This document shows positions 52,466-60,147 of a DNA stretch of 64,000 bases, in pieces; within the stretch, counting starts at the first letter, position 1; each line of letters starts with the position of its first letter. The DNA is taken from assembly GCA_016183615.1 (NCBI GenBank), contig JACPEG010000049.1:47887-111886 (forward strand), in the 5' to 3' direction. Source of the DNA: Betaproteobacteria bacterium. Its GTDB lineage: Bacteria; Pseudomonadota; Gammaproteobacteria; Burkholderiales; UBA6910. Below the pieces are notes generated by a model. The model made no database searches. It was not told the DNA's origin and saw only the letters and a list, made by a program, of their open reading frames with translations. The translations under genes and the position numbers were made by a program.

Positions 52466-54508
52466 ATGGCAACCGACAGCCACGACAACAACAAGATGAT
52501 TTCGCTGCCCAGGGGGGTCATCAAGCGCGACGGGACCTTCGTTCCCTTCGATTCCGAGAAAATCCGCTCCGCCATCCAGCGCGCCGGGCAGGCCACCGGC
52601 GAGTTCGACGCCAACGAGGCGACGCTGCTCACCGCCCAGGTGGTGAAGGTCCTGATCCACAAATTCCGCGGCGATGTTCCCTCGATCGAGAACATCCAGG
52701 ACATCGTCGAGCAGGTCCTGATCTCCAACAATTTCCTCAAGACCGCCCGCGCCTACATCGTCTACCGCGAGGCCCGCGCCAAGCTGCGGCAGGACCACAA
52801 GACGGTGGTGGACGTGGCCTCCTCCATCAACGAATACCTGGACCAGCTCGACTGGCGGGTGAACGCTAACGCCAACCAGGGCTATTCCCTGGGAGGCCTC
52901 ATCCTCAACGTCTCGGGCAAGGTGGTGGCCAACTACTGGCTGAACCACGTCTATCCGCCGGAAGTGGGCAAGGCCCACCGCGACGGCGACGTTCACATCC
53001 ACGATCTCGACATGCTGGCGGGCTACTGCGCCGGCTGGTCGCTGCGCACGCTGCTCACCGAGGGTCTGAACGGCGTCCCGGGCAAGGTGGAGGCGGGGCC
53101 GCCGAAGCACATGTCGAGCGCGGTGGGACAGATCGTGAATTTCCTGGGGACGCTGCAGAACGAGTGGGCCGGCGCCCAGGCCTTCAGCTCCTTCGACACC
53201 TACATGGCGGCCTACGTCCGCAACGACCGGCTGCGCTACGAACAGGTGAAGCAGTACATCCAGGAGCTGATCTACAACCTGAACGTGCCCTCGCGCTGGG
53301 GGACGCAAACCCCATTTTCCAATCTCACCTTCGACTGGACCTGCCCCGAGGACCTGCGGGACCAGGTGCCCTGCATCGGCGGCAGGGAGATGCCCTTCAC
53401 CTACGGCGAGCTCCAGCCCGAGATGGACATGATCAACCGCGCCTACATCGAGGTGATGATGGCCGGGGACGCCAAGGGCAGGGTGTTCACCTTCCCGATT
53501 CCCACCTACAACATCACCAGGGACTTCGCCTGGGATCACCCCAATTCCGATCTGCTGTTCGAGATGACGGCCAGGTACGGGCTGCCGTACTTCCAGAACT
53601 TCGTCAACTCGGATCTCAAGCCCAACATGATCCGCTCCATGTGCTGCCGCCTGCAGCTTGACCTGCGCGAGCTGCTCAAGCGCGGCAACGGCCTGTTCGG
53701 CAGCGCCGAGCAGACCGGCTCGGTGGGGGTGGTGACCCTCAACTGCGCGCGCCTGGGCTACATCCACAGGGGCCACGAGGAGGCGCTGCTGCGGCGCACC
53801 GGCGAACTGATGGAAATCGCCAAGACGAGCCTGGAGATCAAGCGCAAGGTGATCCAGCGCCACATCGACCAGGGGCTTTTTCCGTATACCCGGCGCTACT
53901 TGGGCACCCTGCGCAACCACTTCTCCACCATCGGCGTGAACGGCATCAACGAAATGATCCGCAACTTCTCCGGCGGCGGCTGCGACCTCACCACGCCCGA
54001 GGGGCACCAGATGGCGGTGCGCTATCTCGACCACATCCGCGACCGCATCCTCCGGTTCCAGGACGAGACCGGCCACATGTACAACCTGGAGGCGACCCCG
54101 GCGGAAGGCACCACCTACCGCTTCGCCAAGGAAGACCGCAAGCGCTTCCCCGACATCCTCCAGGCCGGCACCCCCGACATGCCGTACTACACCAATTCCT
54201 CCCAGCTTCCGGTGGGCTTCACCGACGACCCGTTCGAGGCCCTGGAGCGCCAGGAGGAATTGCAGCGCAAATACACCGGCGGCACGGTGCTGCACCTGTA
54301 CATGACCGAGCGCATCACCACCCCTCAGGCCTGCAAGACCCTGGTGCGCCGGGCGCTGGAGAACTTCGGGCTGCCCTACATCACGGTGACGCCCACCTTC
54401 TCCATCTGCCCGAAGCACGGCTACATCGCGGGCGAGCACAAGTTCTGCCCGCGCTGCGACGAGGAGCTGATCGCGAAAAAGCGCGCCGAGCTGCCCAAGG
54501 CTTCCTGA
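52466..54508 (+). CDS. nrdD: Anaerobic (class III) ribonucleoside-triphosphate reductase, large part lacking the glycyl-radical segment
   Basis: Makes dNTPs from NTPs without oxygen. The 680-residue chain has an N-terminal ATP-cone (VIKRDGTFVPFDSEKIRSAI), the 10-stranded barrel with SVGVVTLNCARLG, and a C-terminal zinc-binding end (SICPKHGYIAGEHKFCPRCD), where one Cys position is His. The chain stops after ELIAKKRAELPKAS: the usual C-terminal RVxGY glycyl-radical segment is missing and is found in the next small gene. ATG 52466 has AGGAGAAGA in front. Part of nrdD - glycyl segment - nrdG, under a NrdR-type promoter. Confidence 0.92.
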   Translation: MATDSHDNNKMISLPRGVIKRDGTFVPFDSEKIRSAIQRAGQATGEFDANEATLLTAQVVKVLIHKFRGDVPSIENIQDIVEQVLISNNFLKTARAYIVYREARAKLRQDHKTVVDVASSINEYLDQLDWRVNANANQGYSLGGLILNVSGKVVANYWLNHVYPPEVGKAHRDGDVHIHDLDMLAGYCAGWSLRTLLTEGLNGVPGKVEAGPPKHMSSAVGQIVNFLGTLQNEWAGAQAFSSFDTYMAAYVRNDRLRYEQVKQYIQELIYNLNVPSRWGTQTPFSNLTFDWTCPEDLRDQVPCIGGREMPFTYGELQPEMDMINRAYIEVMMAGDAKGRVFTFPIPTYNITRDFAWDHPNSDLLFEMTARYGLPYFQNFVNSDLKPNMIRSMCCRLQLDLRELLKRGNGLFGSAEQTGSVGVVTLNCARLGYIHRGHEEALLRRTGELMEIAKTSLEIKRKVIQRHIDQGLFPYTRRYLGTLRNHFSTIGVNGINEMIRNFSGGGCDLTTPEGHQMAVRYLDHIRDRILRFQDETGHMYNLEATPAEGTTYRFAKEDRKRFPDILQAGTPDMPYYTNSSQLPVGFTDDPFEALERQEELQRKYTGGTVLHLYMTERITTPQACKTLVRRALENFGLPYITVTPTFSICPKHGYIAGEHKFCPRCDEELIAKKRAELPKAS

Positions 54509-54543
54509 TGTTCATGCCAACGCCAACAACAAGGAGGAAAACC

Positions 54544-54729
54544 ATGAACGACATGGCCAAGACCAATTACCTGGAATCCGTCATGCTGAAGGACGAGGAG
54601 CGCCAGCCCTGCGAAATCTGGACCCGGGTGATGGGCTACCACCGTCCCGTGGCGTCCTTCAACATCGGCAAGAAGGGCGAGTTCCACGAGCGCAAGTATT
54701 TCGCGGAAGGGCGCTGCAAGCTCGGCTGA
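54544..54729 (+). CDS. Separate glycyl-radical segment of class III ribonucleotide reductase
   Basis: A 61-residue protein that carries what is missing from NrdD: CEIWTRVMGYHRPVASFNIG with the radical Gly in RVMGYH, then KKGEFHERKYF. It starts with its own ATG behind a strong AAGGAGG, 35 bases after the nrdD stop and in another frame. So it is translated as a separate chain rather than left by a simple frameshift. It would have to dock into NrdD like the free glycyl-radical loop and be activated by NrdG. Grcs-like spare parts such as YfiD in E. coli repair a similar enzyme, so a replaceable subunit is imaginable (inference). Confidence 0.85.
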   Translation: MNDMAKTNYLESVMLKDEERQPCEIWTRVMGYHRPVASFNIGKKGEFHERKYFAEGRCKLG

Positions 54730-54742
54730 CCTTGGGGAAGGC

Positions 54743-54998
54743 GTAGGGTGCGTCCCACGCACCGATCAGTCGCCGGAATTGGTGCGCAGGGCGCACCCTA
54801 CGCAGTGGCACTTTCGGCGGGTAGGGTGCGTTCCACGCACCGATCAGCCACCGGAATTGGTGCGCAGGGCGCACCCTACGCAGTGGCACTTTCGGCGGGT
54901 AGGGTGCGTCCCACGCACCGATCAGTCGCCGGAATTGGTGCGCAGGGCGCACCCTACGCAGTGGCACTTTCGGCGGGTAGGGTGCGTCCCACGCACCG
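54743..54998. repeat. Tandem array of family B palindromic repeats, 78-base period
   Basis: Starts at 54743, 54821, 54899 and 54977: three full 78-base units and a final partial one. Each unit is GTAGGGTGCGTCCCACGCACCG, a short link, GGTGCGCAGGGCGCACCCTAC and GCAGTGGCACTTTCGGCGG. Units differ by few bases, so amplification is recent. It lies inside the nrdD-nrdG unit. Confidence 0.93.
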
Positions 54999-55025
54999 CC
55001 TCCGGCTGCCCCACAGGACATCACC

Positions 55026-55724
55026 GTGAACGCCCTCGCCATCGGCGGCATCACGCCCCTCAGCACCACCGACTACCCCGGCCGGCTCGCCGCCGTGGTG
55101 TTCTGCCAGGGCTGCGCCTGGCACTGCCGCTATTGCCATAACACCCACCTGATCCCGCGGCGCGTCGAGAACGTGCTGCGCTGGTCCGCGGCGCGCGGCT
55201 TCCTGGAGCGCCGCCGGGGACTGCTCGATGCGGTGGTCTTCAGCGGCGGCGAGCCCACCCTGCAGGCGCGGCTTCCCGATGCCCTTGCCGATGCCCGGGC
55301 CATGGGCTTCAAGGTGGGGCTTCACACCGCCGGATCCTATCCCGTCAAGCTTGCTGCGGCGCTGCCGCTGGTGGACTGGGTGGGGATGGACGTGAAGGCC
55401 CCGTTCGACTGCTACGACCGCGTCACCCAGGCACGTGGCAGCGGAAGGCGGGCACGCGAAAGCGCCGAGCTCCTCATCGGGAGCGGCGTGGACCACGAAT
55501 TCCGCACCACGGTGCACCCGGCGCTCCTCGGCGCCGAAGACCTGCTTGGGCTGGCCGACTCGCTGGCGGCCCTCGGCGCGACCCGCTTTGTCCTCCAGGA
55601 ATTCCGTCCCACCGGCTGCCGGGATACCGAGCTCCTCGATTCCACCGAGCGGTTCACGCCGGGCGAGGGCCTGCTGGCCGCCCTCGGCAGCCGCTTCGCC
55701 GATTTCACCGTTCGCCGGGCCTGA
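55026..55724 (+). CDS. nrdG: Anaerobic ribonucleotide reductase activating protein NrdG
   Basis: Radical SAM activase that makes the glycyl radical. It has 232 residues with the cluster motif CAWHCRYCHN preceded by FCQGC, then VVFSGGEPTLQ and GMDVKAPFDCYDRV. GTG start at 55026 without strong ribosome site, directly after the tandem repeat array. Confidence 0.9.
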   Translation: MNALAIGGITPLSTTDYPGRLAAVVFCQGCAWHCRYCHNTHLIPRRVENVLRWSAARGFLERRRGLLDAVVFSGGEPTLQARLPDALADARAMGFKVGLHTAGSYPVKLAAALPLVDWVGMDVKAPFDCYDRVTQARGSGRRARESAELLIGSGVDHEFRTTVHPALLGAEDLLGLADSLAALGATRFVLQEFRPTGCRDTELLDSTERFTPGEGLLAALGSRFADFTVRRA

Positions 55725-55788
55725 GGCATAATTCATCCAGGTTCGGGGTGAAGGAAGCACGGTACCGGCGGGGCGGCTCGCATCCGCT

Positions 55789-55866
55789 GTAGGAGCGGAT
55801 TCATTCGCGGCCTTCGCGCGGGGATGAATCTCCTCCTACCCCGGTAGGAGCGAATTCATTCGCGAC
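55789..55866. repeat. Palindromic intergenic repeat, family A (two units)
   Basis: GTAGGAGCGGATTCATTCGC, GGGGATGAATCTCCTCCTAC, then GTAGGAGCGAATTCATTCGCGAC. The remaining part of the gap (to 56024) shows no gene; AGGAGA near its end is the ribosome site of the regulator gene. Confidence 0.82.
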
Positions 55867-56024
55867 TCGGGCGTCGTCCGGTGCGCGGGCGGTCCCGGAC
55901 GTCGCCGCCGGGATTGATTTCGCAGGGGACATCGCGCGCCATTAGCGTTGCACCCGGCGCCGACAAACACAACGGGGCCCCGACCCGCATTGCGGGCGCG
56001 GCGCCCCGGCGACCAGGAGATGCC

Positions 56025-56714
56025 GTGAAGCACCCCAGCATCAAGGTGGAGTCCTTCCTCACCAATCTTCCGCTCTTCAAGGAGATGAGCGAGGAGGAGA
56101 TTACGAGGATCGCCAAAGGCACCACCGCCATCCACGTCCCCAAGGGCGAGATCGTGTTCCACAAGGGCGATCCCTGCACCGGCTTTCACATGGTGGTGTA
56201 CGGGCAGATCAAGCTCGGCTTCACCTCCACCCAGGGTGCGGAAAAGGTGATCGAGATCCTCGGCGCCGGCCAGAGCTTCGGCGAGGCGGTGATGTTCCTG
56301 GAGAAGCCCTACGTGGTGTTCGCCCAGGCGTTAGCCGACACCATGCTGCTGCACGTCTCCAGCGCCGTGGTGTTCGAGGAGATCGGGCGCGATGCGGCGT
56401 TCGCCAAGAAAATGCTGGGGGGCCTCTCGATGCGGCTCCACGGCCTCATCAAGGACGTGGAAGCGTACTCCCTGCGCTCCGGCGCCCAGCGCGTGATCGG
56501 CTACCTGCTGCGCCATGAACCGGAAGGGCAGGCGGGGGGCGAGTTTCAGGTGACGCTGCCTACCAGCAAAGGCATCATCGCTTCCCGGCTCAACCTCACC
56601 CCGGAGCATTTCTCCCGCATCCTGCACGAGCTGGCCGAGGCGGGGCTGATTTCGGTGGAAGGCAAGACGGTCCATATCCGCGACATCGAGAAGCTACGGA
56701 CCTACGAAGTGTAG
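56025..56714 (+). CDS. Crp/Fnr-family transcription regulator, DNR-like
   Basis: A 229-residue regulator with an N-terminal cyclic-nucleotide-type beta-barrel (FHKGDPCTGFHMVVYGQIKL, ILGAGQSFGEAVMF), a long dimer helix and a C-terminal helix-turn-helix (SKGIIASRLNLTPEHFSRIL). The N-terminal Cys cluster of true FNR is absent, so it does not bind [4Fe-4S] in the FNR way; such proteins (DNR, NnrR type) often sense NO through haem. GTG 56025 has AGGAGA five bases upstream. The recognition residues ExxSR (EHFSR) suggest a TTGAT-type site, of which candidates occur at 46454 and 63744. Confidence 0.85.
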   Translation: MKHPSIKVESFLTNLPLFKEMSEEEITRIAKGTTAIHVPKGEIVFHKGDPCTGFHMVVYGQIKLGFTSTQGAEKVIEILGAGQSFGEAVMFLEKPYVVFAQALADTMLLHVSSAVVFEEIGRDAAFAKKMLGGLSMRLHGLIKDVEAYSLRSGAQRVIGYLLRHEPEGQAGGEFQVTLPTSKGIIASRLNLTPEHFSRILHELAEAGLISVEGKTVHIRDIEKLRTYEV

Positions 56715-56721
56715 CCTTGTG

Positions 56722-56832
56722 GTGCAGGGTGCGTCCCACGCACCGGATCGAAGCGAAAATCCACGACCGGTGCGCAGGGCGCACCCTACGAAAAGGCGAA
56801 CCGCGCTGGGTAGGGTGCGTCCCACGCACCGG
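56722..56832. repeat. Palindromic intergenic repeat, family B
   Basis: CAGGGTGCGTCCCACGCACCGG, a spacer, CCGGTGCGCAGGGCGCACCC, and a further GTAGGGTGCGTCCCACGCACCGG. It lies 8 bases past the regulator gene. Confidence 0.85.
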
Positions 56833-56952
56833 TCTTATAGGGTGCCTGGCGTAATCGGCGGACGCAGCCCGCGCTACTCGTGGTATCGTAGGATCAGGGC
56901 GATTTTGCCGCTTGCGGAATCGTAATCAAGGAGAGGAAAAACAGGGGGAACC

Positions 56953-57396
56953 ATGTTCAAGCATATTCTGATTCCGACCGACGGCTCCGAGCTGTCCGGG
57001 AAGGCGATCGAAAAGGGCGTCCAGTTCGCCAAGTCCATCGGCGCCCGGGTCAGCGGGCTGCACGTCATGCCCGAATACCAGGTCATCGCCTACGACGCCA
57101 TGCTGCCCGTGGACCTCATCTCCGAGGAGCAGTTCAAGCAGGAAACCGAGGCCCGGGCCGCGCGCTTCCTGGGGGCGGTGAAAAAGGCGGCCGAGGCGGC
57201 GGACGTGCCCTGCGAAACCGCTTCCGCCACCAGCGATCATCCCTGGGAGGAAATCATCAAGACCGCCCAGGCCAAGGGCTGCGATCTCATCCTCATGTCA
57301 TCCCACGGCCGCCGCGGCCTGGTGGGCCTCATTCTCGGCAGCGAGACGACCAAGGTCCTGACCCATACCAGCATCCCGGTGCTGGTGTTCCGCTGA
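56953..57396 (+). CDS. Universal stress protein, UspA family
   Basis: A 147-residue cytosolic stress protein. The N-terminus KHILIPTDGSELS and the ATP-binding loop MSSHGRRGLVGLILGSETTK are clear. Preceded by GGGGGAACC. Members often rise under anaerobic or starvation conditions; nearby genes are anaerobic ones. The preceding gap (56833-56952) has no gene. Confidence 0.9.
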   Translation: MFKHILIPTDGSELSGKAIEKGVQFAKSIGARVSGLHVMPEYQVIAYDAMLPVDLISEEQFKQETEARAARFLGAVKKAAEAADVPCETASATSDHPWEEIIKTAQAKGCDLILMSSHGRRGLVGLILGSETTKVLTHTSIPVLVFR

Positions 57397-57555
57397 CCCC
57401 GATTCCCGCCGCGGGTTTCGAACCGTGGCAGCAGTCACGGGATTTGCCCGCGCCGCCAATGCCACGCGCCTGTTGGGCGTTCGGAGCCGGCGCCATGAAA
57501 CAGCCGCCGGACCGGGACCTGACACTGATGGCGGTTGCCTCGTTGTGCTCACCGC

Positions 57556-58092
57556 TTACTTGGCTCGTTTCCAAACCAAGTAAGCGGTTCCGGATCCCTG
57601 CGTTGGCGTCGGAACGGTCCACTTCAGTTCGTCCGCCGTGAGAGACGTAATCGGACGGTCCTGATTGGCGCCGTTCCAGTTGGGAAACGTACTGGCCTCG
57701 ATATGAAATTTGATCGTACGGTCCTTCTCATTGACCGAGTAGGTGCCGAAGTGGGCGAGGATTCCGGCCGCGATTGCCTTGTTCTCCTCGGGAGTACCCG
57801 CCTCGCGATTATTGGACGCGATTTTGGGAAGGTCGGAGCGCATCAGCGTAATGGAGTAGCGGCCATCGGGGTTGAGCGTCATGAAACCTTTCGGCTCGGG
57901 GCCAAAGGTCTCGCGCTTGGTGCCGCCCTGCTCGATCGTTACTGCGCTGACCGTCCAGGTTCCTATGAGTTGTTGCCTGAACTCTCCCGCCTGTTGCTGG
58001 GCCCACGCCCCTGACGCTCCAGACAGCATCGCACCAACGAAAGCGGCAAGAACCGGCAAGACCCCTGTCAACTCGCGAATCGATCTGTTCAT
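57556..58092 (-). CDS. Exported lipocalin-like domain protein
   Basis: A 178-residue protein with signal peptide (GAMLSGASGAWA) and a lipocalin-like beta-barrel start FRQQLIGTWTVSAVTIEQGG, then GFMTLNPDGRYSITLMRSDL and FGTYSVNEKDRTIKFHIE. The family often occurs singly; ligand unknown. Lower GC codon use than in its upstream neighbours hints at a separate origin. Confidence 0.78.
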   Translation of the reverse strand: MNRSIRELTGVLPVLAAFVGAMLSGASGAWAQQQAGEFRQQLIGTWTVSAVTIEQGGTKRETFGPEPKGFMTLNPDGRYSITLMRSDLPKIASNNREAGTPEENKAIAAGILAHFGTYSVNEKDRTIKFHIEASTFPNWNGANQDRPITSLTADELKWTVPTPTQGSGTAYLVWKRAK

Positions 58093-58328
58093 GGTTTTAC
58101 CCCCTCATAAGAGTGACAATCCGTGCGCGAATTTTGCTGCCTCGCTGCCGCCAGGTGGCGCGGACGGCCTGGCGCCAAAGAATCAGCTTCCTCCTTCCTC
58201 TCCAGCTTGGCACCATCCGTCGGCGCCATGGTCTTCACGTAGCCCTCGACCGCGGGCGCGGCCGCAAGCGGCAGGGATAATGTGAGCACAAAGAGCAGGA
58301 CGCGCCACAGCCAGCGCATCATCGGCAT
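58089..58328 (-). pseudogene. Fragment of an exported protein
   Basis: A 79-residue reading frame with a good signal peptide (WLWRVLLFVLTLSLPLAAAPA) and then VEGYVKTMAPTDGAKLERKE, which looks like the start of a longer secreted protein; the remainder is short and Arg-rich with no recognisable pattern. The stop overlaps the ATG of the lipocalin-like gene. Most likely a truncated remnant; a real small protein is possible. Confidence 0.35.
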
Positions 58329-58528
58329 TCCTGTAGGGATTGACGATACAAAGGGAGAGACAGAACAATCCGCGTCACAAGAGACAACCCATTAATAGCG
58401 CGCCAACGTCTTGCTCTGCGGCGGGCGAGTATAGCCGCTAGATTGTGGTAAATGTCGTGACGCCCGCCGTGCCGAAGAAGAACGCAGCCTTGCTGCTCGA
58501 TTTGGCGGATCAACTCGCTGCGTTTCAC
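58319..58528 (-). pseudogene. hicA: HicA-type toxin, truncated
   Basis: The first about 28 residues match HicA mRNA interferases (KRSELIRQIEQQGCVLLRHG then RHDIYHN, including the catalytic His). After that the frame becomes Arg-rich and lacks the usual RHxEI ending. A neighbouring frame gives a short Pro/Ser tail that stops early too. So the toxin appears frameshifted or cut. GTG start overlaps the hicB stop. Confidence 0.6.
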
Positions 58529-58716
58529 AGCGCGATTTCTTTGGTCTTGTAGTCCTGCGGAACTTCATCCATCGCCATTGACCGAAAAGCATCCTTGAGA
58601 TTCTCCTCAAGCTCTTCAAGCGTTTCGCCCTGGGTCATGATTTCGGGGTGTTCGAGCAGCTTCCCGAGCCAGAAACGGTCGCCTTTCCAGTACACCATGG
58701 TTAACTTTTGGCCCAT
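58525..58716 (-). CDS. hicB: HicB-like antitoxin
   Basis: A 63-residue HicB-type protein: LTMVYWKGDRFWLGKLLEHP and GETLEELEENLKDAFRSM. ATG at 58716 has GAGGT before it. Order hicB-hicA, next to an IS200/IS605 element. With the toxin apparently truncated the pair is likely inactive. Confidence 0.75.
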   Translation of the reverse strand: MGQKLTMVYWKGDRFWLGKLLEHPEIMTQGETLEELEENLKDAFRSMAMDEVPQDYKTKEIAL

Positions 58717-58749
58717 AGAGACCTCGTCAGTTCCGAATGCGGACAACTA

Positions 58750-59412
58750 GCCTACTACGGGAGACCCCCCGGCTCTGCCGGGGAGGCAGTAAAAGTTTGA
58801 CATATACGGGAGTCCATCAGCGGAAACTCTCGATCGTGAGCCGCCAAAGCACACGAAAGGGAGTTCCGGAGATGGACGAGTTCGAAAGCCTAAGCCATAC
58901 GAAGTGGGAGTGCAAATATCACGTGGTGTTTATCCCGAAGTGCCGAAGGAAGGCGTTGTATGGGCAACTGAGGGAACACTTGGGGGAGGTGTTCCGCCGG
59001 CTGGCGGAGCAGAAGCAGTGCCGGGTCGAGGAGGGGCATCTAATGCCGGATCACGTGCACATGCTGATTTCGATCCCACCGAAGTACGCGGTGTCGCAGG
59101 TAATGGGGTATATGAAGGGCAAGAGCGCGATTCATTTGGCCCGGGTGTACGGGGAGAAGAAGCGTAATTTCGTCGGGCGCCACTTTTGGGCGAGAGGATA
59201 CTTCGTGTCCACGGTGGGGCGAGACGAAGGATTGATCCGGGAGTACATCCGCAACCAGGAAGCGGAGGATCGACGACTGGAGCAGTTGCAGCTTTGGCGA
59301 TAGTTGGCCACCGATAAGGTGGCCCCTGAAACCGGGACCGCGTTAGCGGTCCCATCAAGCCGCTTTGAGCAGCTCACAAACTAAAGCCCCCGGCTTTGCC
59401 GGGGGATACTTA
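58750..59412. mobile_element. IS200/IS605-family insertion sequence, single-gene type
   Basis: One transposase gene flanked by similar subterminal hairpins: CCCCGGC-TCT-GCCGGGG at 58767-58783 and CCCCCGGC-TTT-GCCGGGGG at 59387-59405. IS200-type elements have such hairpins rather than terminal inverted repeats. Exact ends and target site are estimates. No accessory tnpB gene is present. Confidence 0.75.
58872..59303 (+). CDS. tnpA: IS200/IS605-type HUH transposase TnpA
   Basis: A 143-residue Y1 single-strand transposase. The HUH motif is in MPDHVHMLISIPP, and the catalytic Tyr in GLIREYIRNQE. The N-terminus SHTKWECKYHVVFIPKCRRK is typical of IS200 rather than of REP-associated transposases. 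Intact length. Confidence 0.92.
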   Translation: MDEFESLSHTKWECKYHVVFIPKCRRKALYGQLREHLGEVFRRLAEQKQCRVEEGHLMPDHVHMLISIPPKYAVSQVMGYMKGKSAIHLARVYGEKKRNFVGRHFWARGYFVSTVGRDEGLIREYIRNQEAEDRRLEQLQLWR

Positions 59413-59582
59413 CTCCTTTCGGTCGACAGGCTCGCGGCAGAGCAGCCACGGCTAAGCCACGCGTTGGGTTTGCTCGCGATCGCGTGAGGAGCATGGATGC
59501 CTGCCTTCGGCTCAGCTGCCGAATACCCGGTGCGGCCGATACGATACGTAGTACACTCTGCCGCCGGGGGTTCGGCCGACAC

Positions 59583-59981
59583 TCACGTGCGTGTGTTCAC
59601 CCGAGTGGCCACCCTGCGGCAGTCCTTCGAACTGATGTGCCATTTACCGTCCGGACCGCGAGTCTGAACAAACGCAGTATCCCCCTTCGTCCACCAAACC
59701 AGTTCACGCTCGTCGGTGTACCTGGCCCCAGACGCAGACACGGCATTTGGCAATGTGCGCTCTTTGCCGTCGGGTAAGACAACTTTCACAAAGTCGAGGC
59801 TGTTGTCAGACAACCGGTAATACGTTACCTGGATACGTTCGCCTCCCGCGCAAAGATAGGTGCCTGAGCTCGTGACGAGCGCGCGCAACGAGCCCTCTCG
59901 ACCGTTTCTTGCGAGGCCGGTGCACGCTACCGTGCTAAGCACTGCGACCGCGGCGAAGACAGCGCATAGGCTCCGCCGCAC
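59583..59981 (-). CDS. mliC: MliC-like lysozyme inhibitor lipoprotein
   Basis: A 132-residue lipoprotein: signal segment LCAVFAAVAVLSTVAC, then the MliC/PliC pattern YLCAGGERIQVTYYRL, LPNAVSASGARYTDERELVW and KGDTAFVQ, with the second Cys in SSKDCRRV. It protects against C-type lysozyme. I chose GTG 59981 because AAAGG lies seven bases upstream and the lipobox then falls at a normal distance; the frame is open to 60080. The gap between the IS and this gene (59413-59582) shows nothing. Confidence 0.75.
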   Translation of the reverse strand: MRRSLCAVFAAVAVLSTVACTGLARNGREGSLRALVTSSGTYLCAGGERIQVTYYRLSDNSLDFVKVVLPDGKERTLPNAVSASGARYTDERELVWWTKGDTAFVQTRGPDGKWHISSKDCRRVATRVNTRT

Positions 59982-60147
59982 CGTTCGCCTTTCGAGTGCT
60001 ACGGTTTGCTGAGGCACGATTCTTCCCGCTGCCCCATCCGGGCTGGGTCGTCGGGCGGAGCTTCGGTTCGGCACGGGCAAGCGAAGACGCCCGCGACCAA
60101 GACCAAGCGCGCAGAGCGAGTGCTCGTTATCCGTCCGGCGTTTCCGC

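Noticed and set aside
54743..54998. Possible CRISPR array (regular 78-base period)
   Set aside because: The whole unit repeats, with no unique spacers, and the units are palindromic intergenic elements seen elsewhere in the window; no cas genes are present.
57400..57500. tRNA-like GGTTTCGAACC (T-loop-like) segment after the universal stress protein gene
   Set aside because: I could not fold acceptor, D and anticodon arms around it on either strand.
58872..59303. REP-associated tyrosine transposase (RAYT) that could mobilise the palindromic repeats
   Set aside because: The N-terminus and size fit ordinary IS200-type TnpA, and the gene has its own flanking hairpins unrelated to the repeat families.
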